A stretch of 64,000 nucleotides of DNA from Pseudomonas fluorescens (GTDB lineage Bacteria; Pseudomonadota; Gammaproteobacteria; Pseudomonadales; Pseudomonadaceae): the NCBI RefSeq assembly GCF_003732425.1, contig NZ_MOBX01000005.1, positions 186,001-250,000 of the forward strand, written 5' to 3'. The translations under genes and the position numbers were made by a program. The notes under the pieces were generated by a model. It saw nothing but the letters and a program-made list of their open reading frames with translations. It ran no database searches and was not told where the DNA came from. Each line of letters starts with the position of its first letter. The first letter of the stretch is position 1. This document shows positions 57,408 to 64,000 of this stretch, in pieces.

Positions 57408-58468
57408 TGACTGTCCTCGTCAAGTTTCACGGATTGTCCGGGTTTGAGGCTGTTGACGCCGGCGCTGACCACACGCTCGCCGTTCTTCACGCCGCCCGCC
57501 AGCACCACGCTGCTGTCGCTGCGACTGATCACCGTGATGTCGCGCGGGCTGACGGTTTTGTTTTGCGTGTCGATTACCCAGATCCGTGATTTGCCGTCGA
57601 CCTCCTGCAGCGCGGTGACAGGCAATTCGATGCGTGGCTTGATCGCCGAGCTCAGGGTCACGCTGATCGCCGTGCCGAGGCGAAAGCCGTCCGGCGTGTC
57701 GGCCAGGGTCAGGCGCGCCCGTCGCGTGCGCGTAGCGCTTTGCGCCTGCGGCTCGATCTCGCGGATGACCGCGGTGGTGTTGATGCTCGGGTCGAGTTGC
57801 GCGGCCACCGAGAACACCACGTCGCCGGGAATCTGATCAACCAAGGTGTCCGGCAGATCGATCACCGCTTCCTTGATGTCCGGTTGCGCCAGGGTCACCA
57901 CTTGCTGTCCAGCCGTGACCACCTGCCCGGCCTCGGCGTTCCACGCGGTGACGACGGCTTTGTGATCGGAGCGCAATTCGGTGTAGCCGAGCTGATCCTT
58001 GCTCTGATTGACCGCCGCGCGCGCCTGATCGAGCGAGGCCTGGGTGGTTTTCAGATCGGTCGTGGCAATGTCCAGTTGCGCCTGCGCGCCGACGCCGCGA
58101 TCGAACAGCGCCTGCTGACGGCGCGCGTTGGCTTGCGCGTTGATCAATTGCGCCTGGACTTTCGCCAGATCGCCTTGAGCCGAGCGCAACTGATTTTGCT
58201 GATCGGACGGGTCGAGGGTCGCGAGCAGCGTGCCCTTCTCCACTTCGGCGCCGACATCGACGTTACGGCTGGCGATACGGCCACCGACGCGAAAACCGGT
58301 GTTGCTCTCGTAGCGCGCCTGAATACTGCCGGCAAAGCGCCCAAGGCTTTCTTCGCTCAAGGCTTCGACCTTGACCGAGAGCACCGGGCGCACCGGTTCG
58401 GGCGGCGGCTCTTTCTTCGAGCAGGCGGCCAACAACACAGCCATGGGTAACAGCCACAGACGCTTCAT
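57404..58468 (-). CDS. RND adaptor (membrane fusion) lipoprotein, TriB-like
   Basis: 354 residues. N-terminal lipobox LLAAC (C16) directs lipid attachment. Periplasmic adaptor: barrel-sandwich edge GGRIASRNVDVGAEVEKGTL, coiled-coil arm (about 80–160), and beta-barrel domain ending EDSQ. The ATG overlaps the first adaptor's stop by four bases and its own stop overlaps the pump start. Two different adaptors per pump is the mark of the TriABC type. Confidence 0.88.
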   Translation of the reverse strand: MKRLWLLPMAVLLAACSKKEPPPEPVRPVLSVKVEALSEESLGRFAGSIQARYESNTGFRVGGRIASRNVDVGAEVEKGTLLATLDPSDQQNQLRSAQGDLAKVQAQLINAQANARRQQALFDRGVGAQAQLDIATTDLKTTQASLDQARAAVNQSKDQLGYTELRSDHKAVVTAWNAEAGQVVTAGQQVVTLAQPDIKEAVIDLPDTLVDQIPGDVVFSVAAQLDPSINTTAVIREIEPQAQSATRTRRARLTLADTPDGFRLGTAISVTLSSAIKPRIELPVTALQEVDGKSRIWVIDTQNKTVSPRDITVISRSDSSVVLAGGVKNGERVVSAGVNSLKPGQSVKLDEDSQ

Positions 58469-59568
58469 GGCTGTGCTCCCGGTTGCAGATCCTTGTAGGT
58501 GTTTTCGGCGATCTCGACTTTCATCCCCGGGTGCAGCAATTGGCCGCCGGCGACGATGACTTTCTCACCACCCTTGAGGCCTTCGCTAATGATGACTTTG
58601 CCGGTCAGGTAGCGCCCGACCGTGACCGTATGCAGTTGCGCCTCGCCCTTGTCGTCGACCATCCACACCGCCGGGTCGCTGATATTTTTCGTCAGCGCCG
58701 ACCACGGCAGTTCAACCGCCGACTTGCCCGAGCCTTTGGCCGTGGCACTGACCACCGAACCGAGCTGCATGCCCGGCGGCAGTTTGTCGAGGGTGACTTT
58801 GACTTGCACGGTGCCGGACTGCGCCGATACCGCCGGGGTCACTTCACGCACGGTGCCGGTGGTTTTGATCTCGGGGTTGTCGAGCAGGCTGACGGTGATT
58901 TTGTTATCCGTGGGGCGCTCGGCCAGCAACGACTCATACACGTTGAACACCGCATCGCGATCGCCATCGCGGGCCAGACTGAAAATCGGCGCAGTGGCCT
59001 GCACGACTTGACCCACCTCGGCCTGACGCTGAGTGATGATGCCCGGCGCATCGGCGATCAGCGCGGTGTAGCTGAGCTGATCTTTAGCGTTGGCCAATTG
59101 CGCCTGCGCCGCGCTCAAGGCGCTCTGGCTACTGCGCAACGCCGCTTGGGCGGAATCGTATTCGCTCTGGCTGGTGTAACCCTTGGGCAGGAGTTTTTGC
59201 TGACGCACGAAGGCGGCCGCCGTCTGTTTGACCCGCGCCTGCTCGGCGACGACTTGGGCCTGAGCCGAATCGACGTTAGTCTGCAAATCCTTGGGATCAA
59301 GTTTGGCCAGCACCTGTTTGGCCGTGACCCGGTCGCCGACATCGACCATGCGCTGGATGATCTTGCCGCCGACACGGAACGACAATTCGGTCTGCACGCG
59401 CGCCTGCACGTCGCCTGTGAGCGTCACTGCAGCCGCATAATCCGTGGGCTTGACCTCTTGCACAAAAACCCGTGGCAGGTACTCCGCGGGGGCTTTTTTC
59501 TCGCCGCAAGCGGTCACCAAGGTGAACAGACTCAGCATGACCGCTGTTTTCAAACCGGGACTCGCCAT
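58465..59568 (-). CDS. RND adaptor (membrane fusion) lipoprotein, TriA-like
   Basis: 367 residues from MASPGLKTAV (AAGGAG upstream of the ATG at 59568). Lipobox LVTAC (C21). Seen: GGKIIQRMVDVGDRVTAKQV, coiled-coil arm about 95–170, ADAPGIITQRQAEVGQVVQA, and the C-terminal VIVAGGQLLHPGMKVEIAE. It is the promoter-proximal gene of the efflux operon, ahead of the TriB- and TriC-like genes. No regulator gene is adjacent. Sequence alone cannot show whether the substrate is triclosan. Confidence 0.88.
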   Translation of the reverse strand: MASPGLKTAVMLSLFTLVTACGEKKAPAEYLPRVFVQEVKPTDYAAAVTLTGDVQARVQTELSFRVGGKIIQRMVDVGDRVTAKQVLAKLDPKDLQTNVDSAQAQVVAEQARVKQTAAAFVRQQKLLPKGYTSQSEYDSAQAALRSSQSALSAAQAQLANAKDQLSYTALIADAPGIITQRQAEVGQVVQATAPIFSLARDGDRDAVFNVYESLLAERPTDNKITVSLLDNPEIKTTGTVREVTPAVSAQSGTVQVKVTLDKLPPGMQLGSVVSATAKGSGKSAVELPWSALTKNISDPAVWMVDDKGEAQLHTVTVGRYLTGKVIISEGLKGGEKVIVAGGQLLHPGMKVEIAENTYKDLQPGAQP

Positions 59569-59662
59569 GCAGACTCCTTCCTGTGTACGAACGTGCAAGT
59601 GACGATACGACTGTGAGCTTAGAACAGGGTTCAACGTTCGCTCGCGCGATGATGAATTTACC

Positions 59663-59742
59663 CCTGTAGGCGCTGCCGCAGGCTGCGATTTTTTGCTGGT
59701 AAAGACCAAGATCAAAAGATCGCAGCCTGCGGCAGCGCCTAC
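59663..59742. repeat. Family B inverted repeat (GTAGGCGCTGCCGCAGG variant)
   Basis: Opposing arms with GGCGCTGCCG instead of GAGCTGCCG, in the divergent spacer between the efflux operon and the AAA ATPase gene. Confidence 0.9.
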
Positions 59743-59793
59743 AATGCGACCGTTCCCATGCCCCGCGTGGGAGCGATCCGGAGAAGGAATTCC

Positions 59794-60954
59794 ATGCTCA
59801 ACACTCTGGCAGTGGCCAACTACCGTTCGATCAACAAACTGGTGATCCCTCTGGGCCGGCTGAACCTGATCACCGGCCCCAACGGCAGTGGCAAGTCCAA
59901 CCTCTATCGGGCCTTGCGCCTGCTTGCGGAAACCGCGCAGGGCGGTGTGGTCAATGCGCTAGCCCGCGAGGGTGGGCTGGATTCGACTTTCTGGGCCGGG
60001 CCGGAAACCATCAGCCGGCGCATGCGCAACGGTGAAGTGGCGATCGAGCCGACGGTGCGTCAGGGCGTGAGGCGTTTGCGCCTGGGGTTTGCCGGTGACG
60101 ATTTCAGTTATTCGATTGCCTTGGGCTTGCCCGAGCCGAGCCGCTCGTTTTTTTCCCTCGACCCGGAGATCAAACGCGAATGCATCTGGGCCGGGCCGTT
60201 GTTTCGCCCCGCCAGTCTGCTAGTCGATCGCAATGGTCCGATGATTCGTGCCCGCGAAGGTCGTGGCTGGGACGTGCTGGCGCAACACACGCCGAATTTC
60301 GACAGCCTGTTCGATCAGGTCGGTAGTCTGCGCAGCTCGCCGGAAGTGTTCCAGATGCGCGAGTTCATCCGTCGCTGGCGCTTCTACGATCATTTTCGCA
60401 GCGACGCCGATGCACCGGTGCGCCAACCGCAACTGGGCACGCGCACGCCGGTGCTGCATCACGATGGCCGCGATCTGGCGGCGGCGTTGCAGACCATCAT
60501 TGAAATCGGCGATCCAGAGGCGTTGCAGACTGCAATCAGCGACGCCTTCCCCGGGGCACGTCTACGGATCGAACCGTTGACCGGCGGACGCTTTGCCATC
60601 GAGTTTTATCAGGAAGGTTTGCTGCGGCCATTGTCGGCGGCGGAGCTGTCAGACGGGACGTTGCGCTATCTGCTGCTGGTCGCAGCACTGCTGACACCGC
60701 GGCCGCCGTCGCTGATGGTACTGAACGAACCGGAAACCAGTCTGCACCCGGATCTGCTGCCGGCGTTGGCGCGGCTGATCATTCGCGCTTCGCAGCAGTG
60801 TCAGGTGTGGGTGGTGTCCCATGCGCGGCGGTTGATTTCGGCGTTGCAGGAAGACCCGGAATGCAATTGCATCGTCTTGGAAAAAACGCTCGGGCAGACC
60901 GGGATTGTCGGGCAGCGAGTGCTGGATGAGCCGGCTTGGAACTGGCCGGATTGA
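59794..60954 (+). CDS. AAA-family ATPase, OLD/SMC-like (COG4637 type)
   Basis: 386 residues from MLNTLAVANY (AAGGA upstream). Seen: Walker A ITGPNGSGKSN near residue 25–35, ABC-type signature LSDGTLRYLLLVAALL (about 287–302), and Walker B LMVLNEPETSLHPDLLPALA followed by a switch His (VVSHARRLI). These are predicted ATPases of the AAA_21 type, seen alone or beside nucleases in defence. No TOPRIM or nuclease partner is next to it, and its neighbours are unrelated, so it is probably a housekeeping orphan. Confidence 0.85.
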   Translation: MLNTLAVANYRSINKLVIPLGRLNLITGPNGSGKSNLYRALRLLAETAQGGVVNALAREGGLDSTFWAGPETISRRMRNGEVAIEPTVRQGVRRLRLGFAGDDFSYSIALGLPEPSRSFFSLDPEIKRECIWAGPLFRPASLLVDRNGPMIRAREGRGWDVLAQHTPNFDSLFDQVGSLRSSPEVFQMREFIRRWRFYDHFRSDADAPVRQPQLGTRTPVLHHDGRDLAAALQTIIEIGDPEALQTAISDAFPGARLRIEPLTGGRFAIEFYQEGLLRPLSAAELSDGTLRYLLLVAALLTPRPPSLMVLNEPETSLHPDLLPALARLIIRASQQCQVWVVSHARRLISALQEDPECNCIVLEKTLGQTGIVGQRVLDEPAWNWPD

Positions 60955-60969
60955 GCGGCGCAACACAGA

Positions 60970-61035
60970 TTCGCGAGCAGGCTCGCTCCCACATTAGATC
61001 GCGTACAACTGTGGGAGCGAGCCTGCTCGCGAAAG
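60970..61035. repeat. Family A REP pair
   Basis: Two inverted copies with about 22 bases between, after the ATPase gene and before the transporter scar. Confidence 0.92.
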
Positions 61036-61066
61036 CGATTCAAGGGTCACCGCTGAATCAAGGTAA

Positions 61067-61439
61067 TTACCCCTGCCACTTGCCACCCTCGACAATCACG
61101 CTCTCAGGCTGGGTGTCATCGCTCAGTTCCTTCCGCACATATTGGTCGTACAGCTTGAGCAGATATTTCTCCTCCCCCAGTTTCGTCAGCTCGGTATTCA
61201 CCCAGTCACGCAGCTCGATATTGCCCTTCTTCACCGCCGGCGCGATCGGTGCTTCTGCACCGAGTTTTTCATCCAGCACGCGATAGCCCGGGTTCTGCTT
61301 GGCCCAGCTGAAGAACACCAGAATCGTCGCGTTGAGCAGCGCCACCAGCAACGAGGTGCCAATGGCAATCAAACCGACCTGCAGCGTCACGCCCACTGCT
61401 TTGAGAAACGCCGGCAGGGTACGCGTAATCGAAGGTCAT
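61067..61439 (-). pseudogene. Deletion scar joining an amino-acid ABC permease start to a substrate-binding protein end
   Basis: The minus strand from the ATG at 61439 starts like a HisM-type permease (MTFDYA), loses the frame through a small deletion near 61420, and continues as PAFLKAVGVTLQVGLIAIGT, then LLVALLNATILVF. It then jumps to the C-terminus of an amino-acid binding protein: SWAKQNPGYRVLDEKLG, ELRDWVNTELTKLGEEKYLL. In an intact operon a permease, ATPase and binding protein would fill this gap, so one large deletion is likely. The frame from 61396 (109 residues) is an artefact of the fusion. It probably makes no functional protein. Confidence 0.8.
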
Positions 61440-61721
61440 GAAGCTTCCTTGACGCCGCTCGGTAAGCGACGGTGATGCAGTCCATGGGCAGCGGATAACT
61501 GTCCGGCAGGAAGTGACCTTATAGATATAAAAGCCAGAATTTAAATACCGTTAAAGCATATTTATATCACCCAAAAAACTATCTTGTGGGTTTGCCGGGA
61601 AGGAATAAGAAGGCTATTTTTCTTTGCGCTGTAGGAAGGATCTTTTTTTCATGAAGGCCCTCCAAGGACGAACAGCTTTTGGCCAGACTCCCCCGGCCAA
61701 CCTCATAACAAGGAAGAGAAC

Positions 61722-61814
61722 ATGGACGTAAAAGTGCCGCAGCGACTGGATCCGCAGGAGATTGTGAAATTGTTGATGGCGTTGCGCCGGGCATTGAAGG
61801 CCCAGGTGGTCTGA
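61722..61814 (+). CDS. Possible 30-residue small protein
   Basis: ATG at 61722, preceded by AAGGAAGAGAAC, reads MDVKVPQRLDPQEIVKLLMA and ends LRRALKAQVV. It is basic, amphipathic and helical. The strong ribosome site and clean stop before a family C repeat make it a plausible small protein. No family recognised. The 61440–61721 spacer before it is AT-rich and otherwise empty, apart from a short TTGGCC…GGCCAA inverted repeat at about 61679–61700. Confidence 0.4.
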   Translation: MDVKVPQRLDPQEIVKLLMALRRALKAQVV

Positions 61815-61853
61815 GTTACGCAGGCTGCGATATTCTGCTTCTGGCTGTAGATC

Positions 61854-61978
61854 TTGTGGCGAGGGAGCTTGCTCCCGCTCGGCTGCGCAGCAGTCGTCAT
61901 TCGGTCAACTCGATATGCCTGACACATCGCAATGGGGAGTCCTTCGGTCTCCAGCGGGAGCAAGCTCCCTCGCCACAA
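61854..61978. repeat. Family C long inverted repeat
   Basis: Arms at 61854–61879 and 61953–61978 around about 70 bases, before the metQ-type gene. Confidence 0.88.
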
Positions 61979-62009
61979 AGGCATTTGAACGGCGAAAAAC
62001 GCACACACA

Positions 62010-62045
62010 AAAACGCCGATGACCATCACTGGCCATCGGCGTTTT
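62010..62045. terminator. Rho-independent terminator of the second metQ-type gene
   Basis: Arms AAAACGCCGATG and CATCGGCGTTTT around 12 bases; the T-run serves transcription from the metQ-type gene (minus strand) and the opposite direction alike. Confidence 0.88.
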
Positions 62046-62076
62046 CACACGTTGAAGGGGTGGTTCAAGCGTCGGA

Positions 62077-62874
62077 TCAGAACGCCGGCAGTACCGCGCC
62101 GTTGTATTTCTTCTCGATGAACGCTTTGACTTCCGGGCTGGTCAGGGCTTTGGCCAGTTTCTGGATCGCGTCGCTGTTCTTGTTGTCCTCACGGGCCACC
62201 AGGAAGTTCACGTACGGCGAGTCAGCACCTTCGATCACCAGCGCATCTTTCTGCGGATTCAACTTGGCTTCCAGCGCGTAGTTGGTGTTGATCATGTCCA
62301 GATCAACTTCCTTCAGAACGCGTGGCAGCAGAGCCGATTCCAGTTCCTTGAACTTGAAGTTGTGCGGGTTCTTGGCGATGTCTTTCGGCGTTGCCAGAGC
62401 GTTTTTCGGGTCTTTCAACTCGATCAGGCCTGCCTTCTGCAGCAGGATCAGTGCGCGGCCGCTGTTGCTGCCTTCGTTCGGGATGGCGATGGTGGCGCCA
62501 TCCGGCAGTTCAGCCAGGGTCTTGTACTTGCTCGAGTAGCCCCCGAACGGTTCAACGTGCACGCCCTGCACGGTCACCAGGTACTTGGACTTGTCGTCCT
62601 TGTATTTGCCCTGGTTGAAGCTGTTCAGGTACGGCAGGGTCTGGAAGTAGTTGGCGTCCAGACGCTTCTCGCCCACTTGTACGTTCGGCTGAACGTAGTC
62701 GGTGAAGACTTTGATTTCCAGATCCACGCCTTCTTTGGCCAGGGTCGGTTTGATCAGCTCGAGAATTTCAGCGTGGGGTACCGGCGTCGCGGCAACCACC
62801 AGTTTTTCACCAGCGTTGGCCAGGGAAGCAGTCAGAGCAGCCGCCAATGCGGTAAACAACAGAACCTTTTTCAT
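62077..62874 (-). CDS. MetQ/NlpA-family substrate-binding protein, second copy
   Basis: 265 residues from the ATG at 62874 (AAGGA upstream). Signal peptide to about NAGEKL (residue 22) without a lipobox Cys. Seen: KLVVAATPVPHAEILELIKP, DYVQPNVQVGEKRLDANYFQ, IPNEGSNSGRALILLQKAGL and LEAKLNPQKDALVIEGADSP, all of the methionine-binding type. No metN or metI is adjacent, so it must use a transporter encoded elsewhere, perhaps in the downstream part of an unseen operon. A weak sigma-54-like box lies 45–60 bases upstream and a sigma-54 activator gene is next door. Confidence 0.9.
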   Translation of the reverse strand: MKKVLLFTALAAALTASLANAGEKLVVAATPVPHAEILELIKPTLAKEGVDLEIKVFTDYVQPNVQVGEKRLDANYFQTLPYLNSFNQGKYKDDKSKYLVTVQGVHVEPFGGYSSKYKTLAELPDGATIAIPNEGSNSGRALILLQKAGLIELKDPKNALATPKDIAKNPHNFKFKELESALLPRVLKEVDLDMINTNYALEAKLNPQKDALVIEGADSPYVNFLVAREDNKNSDAIQKLAKALTSPEVKAFIEKKYNGAVLPAF

Positions 62875-62918
62875 GCAGTGTCCTTATCGAAAATCACGGT
62901 CGTCATCGACGACGGCAT

Positions 62919-62933
62919 CTAATACGTGTGCCA
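62919..62933 (-). promoter_or_regulatory. Imperfect sigma-54 (-24/-12) promoter candidate before the second metQ
   Basis: On the minus strand TGGCAC is followed by five bases and TTAG. The -24 element matches the consensus; the -12 element should read TTGC, so the match is incomplete. It sits at the right distance for the metQ-type gene and next to a sigma-54 activator gene. Confidence 0.3.
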
Positions 62934-63017
62934 GTGAAGTGATATCGCTGGCGTGAAGCGGACAATACCGGGATTTTTTATTCCCGGACAATAACGTTTA
63001 TTCAGCTTCATATTCCA

Positions 63018-63038
63018 TTTTGTTCATGTTGAACAAAA
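63018..63038. promoter_or_regulatory. Inverted repeat TTTTGTTCA-TGT-TGAACAAAA
   Basis: Nine-base perfect arms with a three-base spacer, starting four bases after the sigma-54 activator's stop. It is AT-rich, so a weak terminator is possible, but the symmetry also suits an operator for the metQ-type gene further on. Confidence 0.4.
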
Positions 63039-63041
63039 CGG

Positions 63042-63974
63042 TTACAAGCCCTCACTCAACCGAATCAGCAAATCTTTCAATGCCTTACGCTCATCGACGC
63101 TGCCGCCGATGTTGATTTGTGCAACCAGCCGTTCGATCTGAAGCTGCGGCCCAGACACCTCGGGCAGATTCAGGTGCTCCGGCAGAATCTCGTCGCCCGT
63201 GCTCACCAGCAACGCGAAATGAATGACGTTTTCCAGCTCACGGGTGTTGCCCGGCCAACTGTGTTGTTCGAGCACGTGCTGCGCCGCTTCGCTGATCAGC
63301 GGCACGGGCAGATCCAGACGCTGGCTGTAGATGCCTAAGAAGTACTCGGCCAGCGACAGGATATCGCCGGTGCGTGCGCGCAGGGCCGGCAACTCGAGGT
63401 GGCCCTCGCTGAGGTAGTGATAAAGCCGCTCGTGGAATTTCCCGGCGTCCACTGCTTGCGCCAGATCAATACTGGTGGCCGCGACCAGGCGCACATCCAC
63501 GGGGCTTGGCTGAGGCGCACCGACACGGGTGACTTCGTGATTCTCCAGCGCCGCCAGCAATTTGATCTGGATCGGCAGCGGCAAGTCGCCGATTTCATCG
63601 AGGTACAGCGTGCCGCCATTGGCCGAACCGAACCAGCCTGCACGACTGCTGGCCGAGCCGCTGTAACTGCCAGCGGCGTAGCCGAACAGCTCGGCATCAG
63701 CGTAGGTCGGGCTGATCGCCCCGCAATTGACCGAAACGAACAGACCGCTGCGGTCACTGGCGCGATGGATGTGCCGGGCGAGCAGTTCTTTACCCGTACC
63801 GGTCTCGCCACGGATCAATACCGAGGTCGAGCGCGGCGCCAGTCGCTCGAGCTCTTCGCGCAACTGACGCGAGCGCGGGTCGACAAACACCAGCGCTTTG
63901 GCGCGAATGCTCAGGGGACTTTTTTCAGCGTCGGGAAAGGTCAGCAATGGCTGACCGAAGGTTTCGAAACTCAT
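63042..63974 (-). CDS. Sigma-54-dependent activator with variant GAFTGA loop and no visible HTH
   Basis: 310 residues, apparently complete: the ATG at 63974 has GGGAG upstream and the window ends 26 bases beyond. No N-terminal sensor domain; the AAA+ domain begins by about residue 28. Seen: Walker A GETGTGKE (56–63), GSYSGS at 102–107 where most members have GAFTGA, Walker B LYLDEIGD (123–130), and the arginine segment ENVIHFALLVSTG. The C-terminus (about 270–310) shows no Fis-type helix-turn-helix. SfnR and similar sulfur regulators are the nearest family I know. It may act on the adjacent metQ-type gene. Confidence 0.75.
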   Translation of the reverse strand: MSFETFGQPLLTFPDAEKSPLSIRAKALVFVDPRSRQLREELERLAPRSTSVLIRGETGTGKELLARHIHRASDRSGLFVSVNCGAISPTYADAELFGYAAGSYSGSASSRAGWFGSANGGTLYLDEIGDLPLPIQIKLLAALENHEVTRVGAPQPSPVDVRLVAATSIDLAQAVDAGKFHERLYHYLSEGHLELPALRARTGDILSLAEYFLGIYSQRLDLPVPLISEAAQHVLEQHSWPGNTRELENVIHFALLVSTGDEILPEHLNLPEVSGPQLQIERLVAQINIGGSVDERKALKDLLIRLSEGL

Positions 63975-64000
63975 GGCAGACTCCCGCCCAAAACCGCCGG

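Noticed and set aside
59794..60954. AAA ATPase as part of an OLD/Gabija-type defence system
   Set aside because: No TOPRIM or UvrD-like partner adjacent and no defence genes nearby; lone COG4637-type ATPases are common.
61067..61396. 109-codon frame as a genuine small transporter protein
   Set aside because: It joins a permease piece to a binding-protein end and lacks signal peptide and full domains; better read as a deletion scar.
1..64000. tRNA, rRNA, CRISPR array, IS element or prophage
   Set aside because: No cloverleaf, ribosomal segment, regular direct-repeat array, transposase or phage structural gene was seen; the repeats present are short palindromes without transposase.

Overview
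The window looks like a chromosome segment of a fluorescent Pseudomonas (P. fluorescens/P. putida type). GC is high throughout. Gene order hslO–PAP2–hslR–rimABK–envZ/ompR(amgSR)–tex–thioesterase–gshA matches the order I remember from P. aeruginosa and P. putida. The spacers carry the short palindromic repeats typical of P. fluorescens. I see no rRNA, tRNA, CRISPR array, insertion sequence or prophage.

Layout. 1–6.5 kb: 3' end of a YdeP/FdhF-type molybdopterin oxidoreductase, a glycine-zipper surface protein, an acyl-CoA thioesterase, a 3-hydroxyacyl-CoA dehydrogenase and a RecQ-like helicase. 6.6–9.4 kb: a small accessory island with a secreted hypothetical protein, two DUF3077 genes, a stand-alone antitoxin-like gene and an intact antitoxin/RelE-ParE toxin pair. 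9.6–23.2 kb: core genes pckA, hslO, PAP2 phosphatase, hslR, rimA-rimB-rimK, envZ/ompR, tex, thioesterase and gshA.

23.4–49.6 kb is dominated by sulfur acquisition. It holds tauABCD (taurine uptake and desulfonation), serine acetyltransferase, D-cysteine desulfhydrase, a cystine ABC transporter (tcyJLN), two SfnB-like flavin oxidoreductases with an FMN-dependent monooxygenase, and a metQNI-type importer. Set among these are an aldo-keto reductase, a TonB-receptor/FMN-monooxygenase operon facing a LacI-type regulator, a HicAB module whose hicA carries an in-frame stop, and a solitary betT with a BetI-like operator. AT-rich boxes shared upstream of tauA, tcyJ and the sfnB operon suggest common control, perhaps by CysB.

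49.6–64 kb is mixed: a possible secreted metallopeptidase-like effector, a methyltransferase, a large exported protein that may be a glycoside hydrolase, a TriABC-type efflux operon with two adaptor lipoproteins, a lone AAA ATPase, a deletion scar of an amino-acid ABC transporter operon, a second metQ, and a sigma-54 activator lacking a visible DNA-binding domain.

Three families of palindromic repeats (about twenty loci) fill the spacers. One lies inside the tau operon, between tauC and tauD. Family and pathway assignments come from reading the translated sequence and from memory; no database search was possible.
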